From positions 124,001 to 188,000 of the forward strand of contig JAWKMO010000002.1 in assembly GCA_041392205.1 (NCBI GenBank): a stretch of 64,000 bases of DNA, written 5' to 3'. The notes under the pieces are model-generated. The model was given only the letters and a program-made list of their open reading frames with translations, ran no database searches and was not told where the DNA came from. The position numbers and the translations under genes were made by a program. Source of the stretch: Halomarinibacterium sp041392205. Its GTDB lineage: Bacteria; Bacteroidota; Bacteroidia; Flavobacteriales; Flavobacteriaceae. This document shows, piece after piece, positions 8,711-17,924 of the stretch; position 1 is the stretch's first letter; each line of letters begins with the position of its first letter.

Positions 8711-10582
8711 TTATCTCCCCATATAAACCAATAATACCGAAATGTCATTTGGAGAAACGCCACTTATTCGGGATGCTTGAGATACTGTTGTGGGTTTAAT
8801 TTTTGAAAGTTTTTCGACGGCTTCAAAGGATAAAGACTTCAATTTTGAATAATCAAAAGTTTCAGGAATTTTAATTCCTTCTAATCGGTTCAATTTATCG
8901 GCATTGTTTTTTTCTTTTTCAATATATCCCGCGTATTTAATTTGAATTTCGGTTTGCTCTAATACTTCATGAGAAAGCTCATGCGCTAAGGCAAAATTAT
9001 TTACCAACTCTATTTTTCGCATATCTTCCATAGTAATATTGGGTCTCGAAAAGAACTTAAATAACTTATCACTTTGCTTAACGGGAGCAGACTCTTTTTC
9101 TTCTAGGATAGGGTTTATAATCTCAGGTGCCGCACTTGTGTCTTTAAAAAACTGAACAAAAGCATTGCTTTTTGCATACTTTTCTTCCATAGCTCGCATT
9201 CTTTCTTTGGAAGCCAATCCAAGGTCAAATGATTTTGGAGTCAGGCGAAAATCGGCATTATCTTGTCTCAAAAGGGTTCTATATTCTGCCCTCGATGTAA
9301 ACATTCTATAGGGTTCTTTGGTTCCTTTTGTAATAAGGTCGTCTATTAATACTCCAATATAAGCTTCATCTCTTTTCAAAACAAATGGGTCTTTTCCATG
9401 GGCTCTTAAATGGGCATTAATTCCTGCCATTAGGCCTTGGGAGGCCGCTTCTTCGTACCCTGTTGTTCCATTAATTTGTCCAGCAAAATATAGTCCTGAA
9501 ACAATTTTAGTTTCTAAAGTGTGGCGCAATTGTGTAGGCGGAAAGTAATCGTATTCTATGGCATAGCCAGGCCGGAAAAATTTCACGTTTTCAAATCCAG
9601 CACATTGCTTTAATGCTTTGTATTGAACTTCTTCTGGAAGTGACGTGGAAAAACCATTAATATAATATTCAACCGTATTCCATCCTTCAGGTTCTACAAA
9701 TAATTGATGCCTTTCCTTATCCGAAAAACGGCTTATTTTATCTTCTATTGAGGGGCAATACCTTGGTCCAATACTTTTTATTGCACCGTTAAACATAGGA
9801 GACCGATCAAACCCTTCTTTAAGTAGTTCATGAACTAAAGGGCTTGTGTGTGTCATGTGACAGGCTCTTTGTTCTTTGAGTGGTTTTGTAATGTTAGAAT
9901 AGGAAAATTTTTGGGGGTCATCATCGCCGGGTTGAACAATCATTTTTGAAAAGTCTAAAGAACGACCATCTACCCTAGGTGGAGTGCCCGTTTTCATTCT
10001 ACCTGCATCAAACCCAAGTGAAATTAAATCTTCTGTAATTCCTGTAGCTGCTTTTTCACCTGCACGGCCACCACCAAATTGCTTTTCACCTATATGAATA
10101 AGCCCATTTAAAAAGGTTCCATTTGTTAATACTACAGATTTTCCCATTATGGAAATTCCTAACGAGGTCTTTACGCCTTTAAGTTTCCCTTTATCAACAA
10201 TAATACCCGTCACCATTTCTTGGTAAAAATCTAGATTGGGTGTTTTTTCTAGCATCCAACGCCATTCTTCAGCAAAGCGCATACGGTCACTTTGAACTCG
10301 TGGACTCCACATTGCTGGGCCTTTGGATTTATTGAGCATTTTAAACTGAATAGCGGTTTTATCTGAAACGATTCCGCTATATCCTCCTAAAGCATCTATC
10401 TCCCTTACAATTTGCCCTTTTGCAATTCCACCCATAGCAGGATTACAAGACATTTGTGCAATATTTTGAAGGTTCATGGTTATGAGCAACGTCTTTGAAC
10501 CAAGATTTGCCGCCGCCGCAGCTGCTTCAGAGCCTGCGTGACCAGCACCTACTACAATAACATCATATTCTTTTTCAAACAT
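8711..10582 (-). CDS. mnmG: tRNA uridine-5-carboxymethylaminomethyl(34) synthesis enzyme MnmG (GidA)
   Basis: A 623-residue FAD enzyme that, with MnmE, installs the carboxymethylaminomethyl group on wobble U34 of several tRNAs. Support: the N-terminal dinucleotide fold VVGAGHAGSEAA (about 10-21), the CNPAMGG motif (about 46-52), the GTPPRVDGR segment, the FAD-binding FAGQINGTTGYEEAA region and the C-terminal helical domain with YAGYIEKE. Length is typical. A TATATTTG -7 element lies 45 bases upstream, and the leader carries a perfect palindromic parS site at 10592-10607; another parS follows the stop. mnmE and the parAB genes are not in the window. In many bacteria gidA lies near the replication origin, which fits the parS sites. 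Confidence 0.98.
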   Translation of the reverse strand: MFEKEYDVIVVGAGHAGSEAAAAAANLGSKTLLITMNLQNIAQMSCNPAMGGIAKGQIVREIDALGGYSGIVSDKTAIQFKMLNKSKGPAMWSPRVQSDRMRFAEEWRWMLEKTPNLDFYQEMVTGIIVDKGKLKGVKTSLGISIMGKSVVLTNGTFLNGLIHIGEKQFGGGRAGEKAATGITEDLISLGFDAGRMKTGTPPRVDGRSLDFSKMIVQPGDDDPQKFSYSNITKPLKEQRACHMTHTSPLVHELLKEGFDRSPMFNGAIKSIGPRYCPSIEDKISRFSDKERHQLFVEPEGWNTVEYYINGFSTSLPEEVQYKALKQCAGFENVKFFRPGYAIEYDYFPPTQLRHTLETKIVSGLYFAGQINGTTGYEEAASQGLMAGINAHLRAHGKDPFVLKRDEAYIGVLIDDLITKGTKEPYRMFTSRAEYRTLLRQDNADFRLTPKSFDLGLASKERMRAMEEKYAKSNAFVQFFKDTSAAPEIINPILEEKESAPVKQSDKLFKFFSRPNITMEDMRKIELVNNFALAHELSHEVLEQTEIQIKYAGYIEKEKNNADKLNRLEGIKIPETFDYSKLKSLSFEAVEKLSKIKPTTVSQASRISGVSPNDISVLLVYMGR

Positions 10583-10591
10583 ATCTCAAAT

Positions 10592-10607
10592 TGTTCCACG
10601 TGGAACA
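10592..10607. promoter_or_regulatory. parS-type ParB binding site 2 (perfect palindrome)
   Basis: TGTTCCACGTGGAACA is a perfect 16-base palindrome with the invariant CACGTG core of parS. It lies 9 bases before the mnmG ATG, inside the predicted 5' leader. Confidence 0.83.
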
Positions 10608-10627
10608 TGGTCTTTATTATGAAGTTG

Positions 10628-10635
10628 CAAATATA
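10628..10635 (-). promoter_or_regulatory. -7 element for mnmG
   Basis: TATATTTG on the minus strand, 45 bases before the mnmG ATG. The start of transcription would fall upstream of the parS site, placing parS in the mRNA leader. Confidence 0.55.
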
Positions 10636-10683
10636 CTCTAAAGGATTGAATTTCAGATGATTAAAAAAATAAACCTCTGAATA

Positions 10684-11103
10684 TCAGCAAGGTAGGTTAA
10701 AAACAGCTAAGTATTGATCTTCTTTTTGACGCATAAGAATTTTATCCGCGCGGGTTTTATCTTTAAATCCACAAAGGTGAAGGACCCCATGAATCATCAC
10801 TCTGTGTAATTCTTCTTCAAACAAAACATTAAATTCAAGAGCATTCTCTTTGATGCGTTCTACCGAAATATAAATCTCACCATGGATCTCTTTTCCAATG
10901 GTATAATCAAATGTTATAATATCGGTGAGGGTGTCGTGGTTTAGGAATTCAATATTTAACTTATGCAGAAACAAATCATCACAGAAAACAAAACAAAGCT
11001 CACCTAACTTATACTCTTCTTGTTGGATGGTGTGGGTAATCCACTTTTTTATGGTGGATTTCTTTTTAAGAACAAAATCCGTTTCAGAATAAAAATCAAT
11101 CAT
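10684..11103 (-). CDS. ybeY: Endoribonuclease YbeY (rRNA maturation)
   Basis: A 139-residue member of the UPF0054/YbeY family, a metal-dependent RNase needed for 16S rRNA 3' end maturation and ribosome quality control. The metal motif is visible as HGVLHLCGFKDK (about residues 105-116); the two His residues are in place but the third ligand position of the usual HGxLHLxGxDH motif is Asp here instead of His. The DIITFDY segment earlier is also typical. The first 8 bases overlap the end of the DUF4175 gene, so the two are translationally coupled. The His-to-Asp change probably reflects family variation rather than loss of function. Confidence 0.93.
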   Translation of the reverse strand: MIDFYSETDFVLKKKSTIKKWITHTIQQEEYKLGELCFVFCDDLFLHKLNIEFLNHDTLTDIITFDYTIGKEIHGEIYISVERIKENALEFNVLFEEELHRVMIHGVLHLCGFKDKTRADKILMRQKEDQYLAVFNLPC

Positions 11104-14100
11104 TTGTCTTATTAAAATACTTTTGAACTTCCTTTTTGTATTCCAACTGCAACGGTAGTGCTTCTCTATTCAGTATTTCTTCTTGATTAAAATACTTTTT
11201 AATCTCTTCTTCTTTTAATCGAAGACTATTATTAAAATCCTGTTTATTGGTTCGAGATTCTCTTCTATTTTCTTTCCCCTGCTCTAAATCTGCTTCATCT
11301 AATTTTAAAAGTTCGTACTGAAGGTTTAGCATACGCTCCAGTGTTCTTTGATTAAAACCTTTTTCTAATAATTGCTGTTCTATTCCTTCCATTTCTTTAA
11401 TTATTTTTCCTCCTTCGCCTTGCAAACCTTCTTTGGTAAGTCTGTCTTTTAATTGGTTTCGCAAATCTTGTTGCTGTTTGTAAATTTCAAAAAGTTTGCC
11501 GTTAAAATCTTCCGAATATTGTTCTCCTGGATTATTTTCTCCTTCTTTATTTCCACTTCCATTATTTCCTCCACCACCATTGTCTCCTCCTTGTCCGCCT
11601 TCACTATTTTGTCCTCCTTTTCCTTCCTTTCCTTTCCCTTGTTTCCCTTCACCTTGTTTTCCTTCACCTTCATCTCCTTCTTTTCCGTCTCCAGATTTAC
11701 CTCCTTCACCTTTTTTCCCTTGATCTCCCTTTCCCATTTGTTCTCCCATTTGTTCTCCTAAGCTCTTTTGTTTTTGGATAATATCTGGCAACTGAAACCC
11801 TTCTCCTTGCCCTTTTCCTTGTCCTTGCCCCTGCCCAGGCATATTCATCGCCATACTTTGCATATTGCCCAATAAATCACTTAATAATATGGCCAATTCA
11901 TTTGCGCCAGTTACCGTGTATTGTTGACTTGCTATTCCGTTTCGGGAATTATTTTCAGCTAATTGCTCTAGAGACTTGTCAATATTAAAAGACACATTGG
12001 TAAGAGATTCATTTACTTTTTCACTTATAAGAGGTTGTCTTAATGAGAGTGCAAAAAGGCTGTCATCTATATGCTGAAAGTTAAGCTTTAGGTCGTTTTG
12101 GGAATTTAATTTTTTTCCAAAAGCGGCACTTCCATAGTCTATTTTTTTAAAATCCTGCATTAGGTCTTCTTGCTCAAAAGAAAAAGTAACCAAATTATCT
12201 AAAATTTGTCGCAACATTTCTACGTCTTCATCTATGCTTTCCATTTGCCCCGCCATCATTTGTGCTTCCATTTGCTGGCTCATTTGTTTCATTTTTTTTC
12301 CTGCCTTTTTTTGGCTGGGTGCAGCATCTTGCGGTTTTTGTTGCTCTAGTTTGTCGGTCGCTTTTTCTTGTTCCTTTTCTACCTCCTTTTCTCCAGTTTT
12401 ATCTTGTGGAATTTCCATAGGTTCTTTAAGTCCTTCATTTTCTTTTTGAAGTTCTTCCATTTCCTTTTGGTATTCATCAAACTTATTGTTAAGTTCTTCT
12501 TGTTTTTCCTTAGTATTTTCCTCCTTAGGAGCCTCGGCCAATTTTTCTTGTTCTTCTCCTAATTTAAAAAGCGCTTCTGCTAGTTTTTCAGCTTTTTTGG
12601 TTACATAATAGCGCTTTGTTAGCTCGACGAGTTGCTCTAAATTTTTCTCTTGATTTTTATTTTGTTTGGCCAGTTGTTCGAGTTTCTCTGAAAGCTCTTC
12701 TTTGTTTATTTTTTCTTGTAGACGCTCCAGTTCTTCCAATAATTTTTCATTCTCCTCTAAGCGTTTTTCATTTTCTTCAAGCCGCTCTTCTAATTGTTCT
12801 TTAAAGGGATCTTCTTCCTTATTTTCTGGTTGAAATTTTTGCAAATCCTCTTTCATTTCCTTAGAGAAATTTTTCATCAACTCTTCCTGTTGTTTTTGGC
12901 GTTTTAAAAAGTCATCAAGCTTCCTTTTATCATTCCAGTTGAGTTGCTCTTTTTCTTTTTGGGTTTTATTGATTTCTTCTAGGCGTTTTTCTTGTTGTTT
13001 TAAATCTTTTATGGCCTTTGAAAGATCATCTATATTTTCTTGTTGTTTGTCGAGTTGCAAGGCTTCCAACTCCTCTTTAGTGAGTTTTCTAAACGTATAA
13101 AAGCCAGTTTTTGAAGATTTATAATTATGAAGAACATCATTATCAAAAATTTCAAAATAATACTCATACGAAACGCCCTCTTGTAATTTCAAATCTCCAG
13201 GAAACGTATAAGTGAACTGATCAAAGTTTGAAGTGGTAATAGGAAGTTTTACAGCTTCCTTTTGGGTTTCTTCTCCTATTGGGTAATACACCAATTGGAG
13301 TTTGGTAAGCCCATAATCGTCTGAAACTTGTCCTAGAAAATAATAGGTTTGAAGTTCTGTTGTGTCTTGTTTTGAGGCAACCGAAATTTCGGGGTATTCG
13401 TCTTTTACAACCCCAAGGGTAAAGGCCAGATTTTCATATTCTTTTAGGTCTTTGTTTGACGTGGTAATAGCATACTCTAATTTTTGGTACACCCCTTTTT
13501 TAAATGAAAATTCGTTTTCTTTAGATTCAAAACTATAGGCCGTATCTTTAACTTTAAGTTGTACTGTTTCCGTATTTTTTGTATTGACTTTCCAAGTCAC
13601 TTGGGTCCCTTCAGGTATTGTGGCATTGCCCGTACTTTTTAGGGTTTCACTTTTTTTCCCCGTATAGGAAGGATAGTGTAAAAACATTTCAAAACCCAAT
13701 AAGGAAGGAGTTTTAAGTACTTCAACACGATAGGGTTTTGAGGTTACTTTATTGGCAATAAGTTGAAAATCAAAACTTTCCGAAGGTTGTGAAAAAGTAA
13801 ATTCAAATCTGCCAGGACTAGTTTGCTCAAGATAATAGCTTTCGTTATTAAAACTCACCGATGCATTTTCAGGAATTACATCCCCTTCTGTTTTTACTTT
13901 AATGGTAAATTTTTTGTTTTCAATAGCTTGTAAATTGTCATTCAACAATACAAAACTAAAAGGGGCAGGAGGCTCATAAGCCGTATCATAATGTACTACT
14001 CTTTCGTAACTATCGGTAAAAAGATTTTTATCCCATAGAAGGTTCACTAATACAATAATTGCAATGGGGATCGCTGCATATTTAAGGTATTTAGTGTTTT

Positions 14101-14542
14101 TCTTAAAATGAATGGCACTTACAAAGGGAACTGGCTGCAGCTCGCTAGATTTTTGATCGATACTGGCAGCAAGTAGTTCGGATTCTCTTTGATTTTGATT
14201 TAACTGAATAACGTTTAACAGTTTATCATTTACTTGCGGGAAATGGTTGCCAATAATTTTTGAAGCTTCCTCATAACTAATTCCCTTTTGTAATTTAAAT
14301 AGCTTGGCTAAAGGGAACGCTATAAACCGAGTAAATAAAGCTAGTTCAACCAAAACAAAAGCCCAAAAAAGAAAGGCTCTTCCTGTGGTTTCTAACCATA
14401 AAAAATGTTCTACTAAAAGGGTTATAATAAGATACAAAAGCCCAATGGCAAAAAACAAAATAGCGCCTTTAATCAGTTCATTCGTATAATATTTACGAAT
14501 AAATTGCTCGAGTTTTTGTTGTATAATACTAAATGTGCTCAA
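11096..14542 (-). CDS. DUF4175 family membrane protein
   Basis: A very long protein (1148 residues). Two hydrophobic helices lie near 23-45 and 53-75 and a third near 151-168, with a large Ig-like region in the middle of the protein. A long Glu/Lys/Gln-rich predicted coiled coil follows at about 490-760. A low-complexity Gly/Gln/Lys/Glu tract sits near 905-1015, and a charged helical tail ends the protein. This matches the DUF4175 architecture found in Bacteroidetes; function unknown. The low-complexity tract also gives long open frames on other strands, which are shadows. The gene precedes ybeY with an 8-base overlap. There is no recognisable catalytic motif. A structural role spanning the periplasm is a guess only. 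Confidence 0.85.
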   Translation of the reverse strand: MSTFSIIQQKLEQFIRKYYTNELIKGAILFFAIGLLYLIITLLVEHFLWLETTGRAFLFWAFVLVELALFTRFIAFPLAKLFKLQKGISYEEASKIIGNHFPQVNDKLLNVIQLNQNQRESELLAASIDQKSSELQPVPFVSAIHFKKNTKYLKYAAIPIAIIVLVNLLWDKNLFTDSYERVVHYDTAYEPPAPFSFVLLNDNLQAIENKKFTIKVKTEGDVIPENASVSFNNESYYLEQTSPGRFEFTFSQPSESFDFQLIANKVTSKPYRVEVLKTPSLLGFEMFLHYPSYTGKKSETLKSTGNATIPEGTQVTWKVNTKNTETVQLKVKDTAYSFESKENEFSFKKGVYQKLEYAITTSNKDLKEYENLAFTLGVVKDEYPEISVASKQDTTELQTYYFLGQVSDDYGLTKLQLVYYPIGEETQKEAVKLPITTSNFDQFTYTFPGDLKLQEGVSYEYYFEIFDNDVLHNYKSSKTGFYTFRKLTKEELEALQLDKQQENIDDLSKAIKDLKQQEKRLEEINKTQKEKEQLNWNDKRKLDDFLKRQKQQEELMKNFSKEMKEDLQKFQPENKEEDPFKEQLEERLEENEKRLEENEKLLEELERLQEKINKEELSEKLEQLAKQNKNQEKNLEQLVELTKRYYVTKKAEKLAEALFKLGEEQEKLAEAPKEENTKEKQEELNNKFDEYQKEMEELQKENEGLKEPMEIPQDKTGEKEVEKEQEKATDKLEQQKPQDAAPSQKKAGKKMKQMSQQMEAQMMAGQMESIDEDVEMLRQILDNLVTFSFEQEDLMQDFKKIDYGSAAFGKKLNSQNDLKLNFQHIDDSLFALSLRQPLISEKVNESLTNVSFNIDKSLEQLAENNSRNGIASQQYTVTGANELAILLSDLLGNMQSMAMNMPGQGQGQGKGQGEGFQLPDIIQKQKSLGEQMGEQMGKGDQGKKGEGGKSGDGKEGDEGEGKQGEGKQGKGKEGKGGQNSEGGQGGDNGGGGNNGSGNKEGENNPGEQYSEDFNGKLFEIYKQQQDLRNQLKDRLTKEGLQGEGGKIIKEMEGIEQQLLEKGFNQRTLERMLNLQYELLKLDEADLEQGKENRRESRTNKQDFNNSLRLKEEEIKKYFNQEEILNREALPLQLEYKKEVQKYFNKTND

Positions 14543-14662
14543 GGGCTAAGGCTTTTGGGACTAAAATAAAACAAAAATTGTACCTAAGAAGTGTGTTTGG
14601 GAAAGATTTAAACTAAAGTTGTCTTTTTAATTGTCTATCCTAAAGAAAACACAAACAATTTC

Positions 14663-14670
14663 TACCTTTG
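14663..14670 (+). promoter_or_regulatory. -7 element for gltX
   Basis: TACCTTTG, 16 bases before the gltX ATG. Confidence 0.6.
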
Positions 14671-14686
14671 CACTCAAATTAAGGTT

Positions 14687-16195
14687 ATGTCACAAAAAGT
14701 TCGCGTTCGTTTTGCGCCCAGTCCCACAGGCCCTTTACATATTGGTGGAGTGCGTACGGCGTTATTCAATTATTTATTTGCAAAGAAACACGGGGGAGAC
14801 TTTTTGCTTCGTATTGAAGATACTGACCAAACTCGCTATGTTGAAGGTGCGGAGGATTACATTGTAGAAGCGCTTAATTGGCTTAACATCCCATATGACG
14901 AAGGCCCCAATAAAGAAGGAGATTGTGGCCCCTATCGCCAAAGTGAACGAAAGCATTTATACAAAGAATATGCAGATAAGTTAATTTCTGAAGGAAAAGC
15001 CTATTATGCTTTTGATTCTTCAGATGAATTGGATGCACACAGAAAAGATCACGAAACCAAAGGTAAAACCTTTATTTACAATTGGCATAACCGCTTAAAA
15101 TTGAAAAATTCTCTCTCTCTCTCCCCCGAGGAAGTTGAAAAAAAACTGACTAATGGTGATGAATTCGTAATCCGATTTAAATCCCCCGAAAAGGAAACAC
15201 TTCATTTAAATGATATGATTCGTGGGGAAATGCAGATTGACACGAACATTCTCGACGACAAAGTATTGTTTAAGAGTGATGGGATGCCCACCTACCATCT
15301 CGCCAATATTGTAGATGACCACCTAATGAAAATTACCCACGTTATCCGTGGTGAAGAGTGGTTGCCTTCTTTGGCTTTGCATCAATTATTATATGATGCT
15401 TTTGGGTGGGAAGCTCCTCAATTTGCACATTTACCACTTATTATGAAGCCCGTGGGAAAAGGAAAATTAAGCAAGCGTGACGGTGAAGCTGGGGGATTTC
15501 CTGTTTACCCTTTGGAATGGAGAACTCAAAACGAATTATTTATAGGCTATCGAGAAGAGGGATATTTGCCAGAAGCGGTTGTAAATATGCTGGCATTATT
15601 GGGCTGGAACCCGGGAACAGAACAGGAAATTTTTAGTCTTAAAGAACTTACAAATGCTTTTTCTCTTGAAAGAGTTAATAAGGCAGGCGCCAAGTTTGAT
15701 CCTGAAAAAGCCAAGTGGTTTCAGCATCATTATTTGCAGGAAATGAATGAAGATTCTCTTGTTACACAATTTCGTAACCTTTTAGAAACCAAAAATATAG
15801 TTTCTACGATTGATGTTATAAAAATTGTTTCTTTGGTAAAAGAGCGAGCCACTTTTGTCTCGGATATATGGGAACAAAGTAGCTTCTTTTTTGAGGCTCC
15901 AGAATCTTATGATGAAAAAGCTGTTCAGAAATCATTTAAGGAAGACACCTCAAAATTGCTTCAAAAAGTAATTGCCATTTTAATAGAAATAGAAGAATTT
16001 TCAGCAACAATACTTTCTGAAAAAGTAAAAAATTGGATTACTTCCGAAGAAATTGGTTTTGGAAAAGTGATGATGCCCTTACGGTTAGCCCTGGTAGGTG
16101 AAATGAAAGGACCAGAAGTATTCGATATTATGGAAATCCTAGGTAAAGAAGAAACCATAAAAAGAATAGAAAAAACAATTCAGTTTCTTTCTTAA
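14687..16195 (+). CDS. gltX: Glutamate--tRNA ligase
   Basis: A 502-residue class I aminoacyl-tRNA synthetase charging tRNA-Glu. The catalytic signatures are intact: PSPTGPLHIGG (HIGH-type motif at about 18-21) and GKLSKRDG (KMSKS-type motif, about 262-266). The C-terminal half is the all-helical anticodon-binding domain. Its stop codon overlaps the stop of the convergent outer-membrane barrel gene by 4 bases, leaving no room for a separate terminator. Because glnS is also in this window (20372), the organism has direct glutaminylation, so gltX is likely to be discriminating for tRNA-Glu; this last point is inference. Confidence 0.97.
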   Translation: MSQKVRVRFAPSPTGPLHIGGVRTALFNYLFAKKHGGDFLLRIEDTDQTRYVEGAEDYIVEALNWLNIPYDEGPNKEGDCGPYRQSERKHLYKEYADKLISEGKAYYAFDSSDELDAHRKDHETKGKTFIYNWHNRLKLKNSLSLSPEEVEKKLTNGDEFVIRFKSPEKETLHLNDMIRGEMQIDTNILDDKVLFKSDGMPTYHLANIVDDHLMKITHVIRGEEWLPSLALHQLLYDAFGWEAPQFAHLPLIMKPVGKGKLSKRDGEAGGFPVYPLEWRTQNELFIGYREEGYLPEAVVNMLALLGWNPGTEQEIFSLKELTNAFSLERVNKAGAKFDPEKAKWFQHHYLQEMNEDSLVTQFRNLLETKNIVSTIDVIKIVSLVKERATFVSDIWEQSSFFFEAPESYDEKAVQKSFKEDTSKLLQKVIAILIEIEEFSATILSEKVKNWITSEEIGFGKVMMPLRLALVGEMKGPEVFDIMEILGKEETIKRIEKTIQFLS

Positions 16196-16875
16196 AAGAA
16201 AATATATGCCCCCAACAAAATAGTTGAGGTATTTCCTTTAAACCCTCCTTCGGGCTTTTCGGCAGTAAAAATTTCAGAATCGTTATACCTATTAAAAACA
16301 TTGGTAACACCATACTGGTATTGTGCATTTACTCGGAAATGCGTAAACCCAGCGGTAATACCCCCTGCGGCATGTAAATGCACTCTTGATACATTACTTA
16401 AATCTTCGGCTCTTAGGGTTTGATATCCTTCAATAATAAAATCTTTATCTGCTTCTTGATTAAGTTTAAGCTTCCCATTTACGTTTAAAATAGGACCAAA
16501 ATCAAGGCTTAAATAATGCCCAATAATATTATAACTGGCCATAAATTTCACTTGTACTCCCGATAATGTATAAGGGATGTATTTTGTTTCTAATGAAGGA
16601 AGTCCTCCCAAGGACTCTCTCCCTAAAATGCCTATTTTGTTTTGAATAAAAGTAATTCCATACTCAAGATCAAAATCGTTATAAACGTCCCCATGAGTTA
16701 CAAATCCAGCAAAAATTCCTGTTCCTTGTTGGGTTTCGAAATTAGAGGTTTTAATATCAAAAAGAGTGGCCCCCCCTTGTATTCCCAATAAATTGTAATC
16801 TTCTCTAACATGTTGTGCTTTTATAAAAGAAAAGCTAAATAATAACGTAACAAAGGATAGGGTTTTAAGACTCAT
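16192..16875 (-). CDS. Outer-membrane beta-barrel family protein
   Basis: A 227-residue protein with a cleavable signal peptide (about 1-20, ending SFIKAQ) followed by alternating amphipathic strands rich in Tyr, Phe and Gly and ending in aromatic residues (LLGAYIFF), as expected of a small outer-membrane barrel. It resembles the porT/OMP_b-brl_2 type of Bacteroidetes barrels, but I cannot assign it to PorT. It converges on gltX with overlapping stops. A divergent promoter pair is shared with the SPFH gene. Function unknown. Confidence 0.8.
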   Translation of the reverse strand: MSLKTLSFVTLLFSFSFIKAQHVREDYNLLGIQGGATLFDIKTSNFETQQGTGIFAGFVTHGDVYNDFDLEYGITFIQNKIGILGRESLGGLPSLETKYIPYTLSGVQVKFMASYNIIGHYLSLDFGPILNVNGKLKLNQEADKDFIIEGYQTLRAEDLSNVSRVHLHAAGGITAGFTHFRVNAQYQYGVTNVFNRYNDSEIFTAEKPEGGFKGNTSTILLGAYIFF

Positions 16876-16897
16876 TAAGTATCAAATTTTAAGGGCG

Positions 16898-16905
16898 TAA
16901 AAATA
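16898..16905 (-). promoter_or_regulatory. -7-like element for the outer-membrane barrel gene
   Basis: TATTTTTA on the minus strand (one mismatch to TAnnTTTG), 22 bases before the ATG; only 4 bases from the plus-strand element at 16910. Confidence 0.4.
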
Positions 16906-16909
16906 GCTT

Positions 16910-16917
16910 TAATTTTG
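16910..16917 (+). promoter_or_regulatory. -7 element for the SPFH gene
   Basis: TAATTTTG matches TAnnTTTG, 32 bases before the SPFH ATG; overlapping divergent promoter with the one at 16898. Confidence 0.5.
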
Positions 16918-16949
16918 TATCTTCAAGCAATCATTTTAAAAACAAAACT

Positions 16950-17924
16950 ATGGGCATTTTAGCAATTCCAATTTTCATTTTTGTATTCTTTATTTTACTG
17001 ATGTTTATTTTCACTGTAAAACAACAAACGGCAGCGATAATAGAACGCTTTGGAAAGTTTCAAAGTATACGAAGTTCTGGATTACAGTTAAAAATTCCAA
17101 TATTCGATAGGATTGTTGGGCGTATTAACTTGAAAATACAACAGTTGGATGTCTTGGTAGAAACCAAAACTAAAGACGATGTTTTTGTAAAATTGAAAAT
17201 ATCCGTACAATTTCAGGTAATTAAAACCAAAGTCTATGATGCTTTTTACAAGCTAGAGAGTCCTCACGACCAGATTACTTCCTATGTATTTGACGTGGTT
17301 CGTGCCGAAGTTCCTAAAATGAAACTCGACGATGTTTTTGAACGCAAAGATGATATTGCTATTGCGGTGAAACGTGAATTAAATGAAGCCATGCTAGATT
17401 ATGGATACGATATTATTAAAACCCTTGTAACCGATATAGACCCCGATGTACAAGTAAAAGCGGCTATGAACCGTATTAATGCTGCGGAAAGAGAAAAAGT
17501 AGCTGCAGAGTATGAAGCCGAAGCAGAGCGTATTAAAATTGTAGCTAAAGCGCGTGCAGAAGCCGAAAGTAAACGTTTACAAGGACAAGGTATTGCAGAC
17601 CAACGACGTGAAATTGCCCGTGGACTGGAAGAATCTGTTGAAGTGTTAAACAATGTAGGAATTAACTCTCAGGAGGCTTCAGCTCTTATTGTGGTTACGC
17701 AACACTACGATACGTTGCAGTCTATTGGGGAAGAGACCAATACCAACTTAATTCTTTTACCTAATTCACCCCAAGCAGGCAGTGATATGTTGAATAACAT
17801 GATTGCTTCTTTTGTGGCTAGTAATCAAATAGGGGAAGAGATGAAAAAACAAAATAAAGCCTCTGGTATTGCTCCTGTAAAGAAAAAAAGAACCCCTCCT
17901 TCGTCTGAAAATGAAATTAATTAA
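16950..17924 (+). CDS. SPFH domain (stomatin/prohibitin-like) membrane protein
   Basis: 324 residues: one N-terminal membrane helix (about 3-23), then the SPFH/Band 7 domain (about 25-200, with ERFGKF and the VRAEVPKMKLDDVFE segment), a charged coiled coil rich in Ala/Glu (AAEYEAEAERIK, residues about 180-230), and a flexible Lys/Pro-rich tail. This is the slipin/paraslipin pattern. Such proteins form large oligomeric membrane scaffolds and often work with an NfeD-type partner or a membrane protease; neither is adjacent here. It ends 8 bases inside the convergent phosphoethanolamine-transferase-like gene. The specific role is not determinable. Confidence 0.9.
   Translation: MGILAIPIFIFVFFILLMFIFTVKQQTAAIIERFGKFQSIRSSGLQLKIPIFDRIVGRINLKIQQLDVLVETKTKDDVFVKLKISVQFQVIKTKVYDAFYKLESPHDQITSYVFDVVRAEVPKMKLDDVFERKDDIAIAVKRELNEAMLDYGYDIIKTLVTDIDPDVQVKAAMNRINAAEREKVAAEYEAEAERIKIVAKARAEAESKRLQGQGIADQRREIARGLEESVEVLNNVGINSQEASALIVVTQHYDTLQSIGEETNTNLILLPNSPQAGSDMLNNMIASFVASNQIGEEMKKQNKASGIAPVKKKRTPPSSENEIN

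Noticed and set aside
11453..11761. Open frames on the plus strand inside the DUF4175 gene
   Set aside because: They arise from the low-complexity Gly/Gln/Lys tract on the opposite strand and have biased Ser/Phe/Pro composition without homology or start signals.
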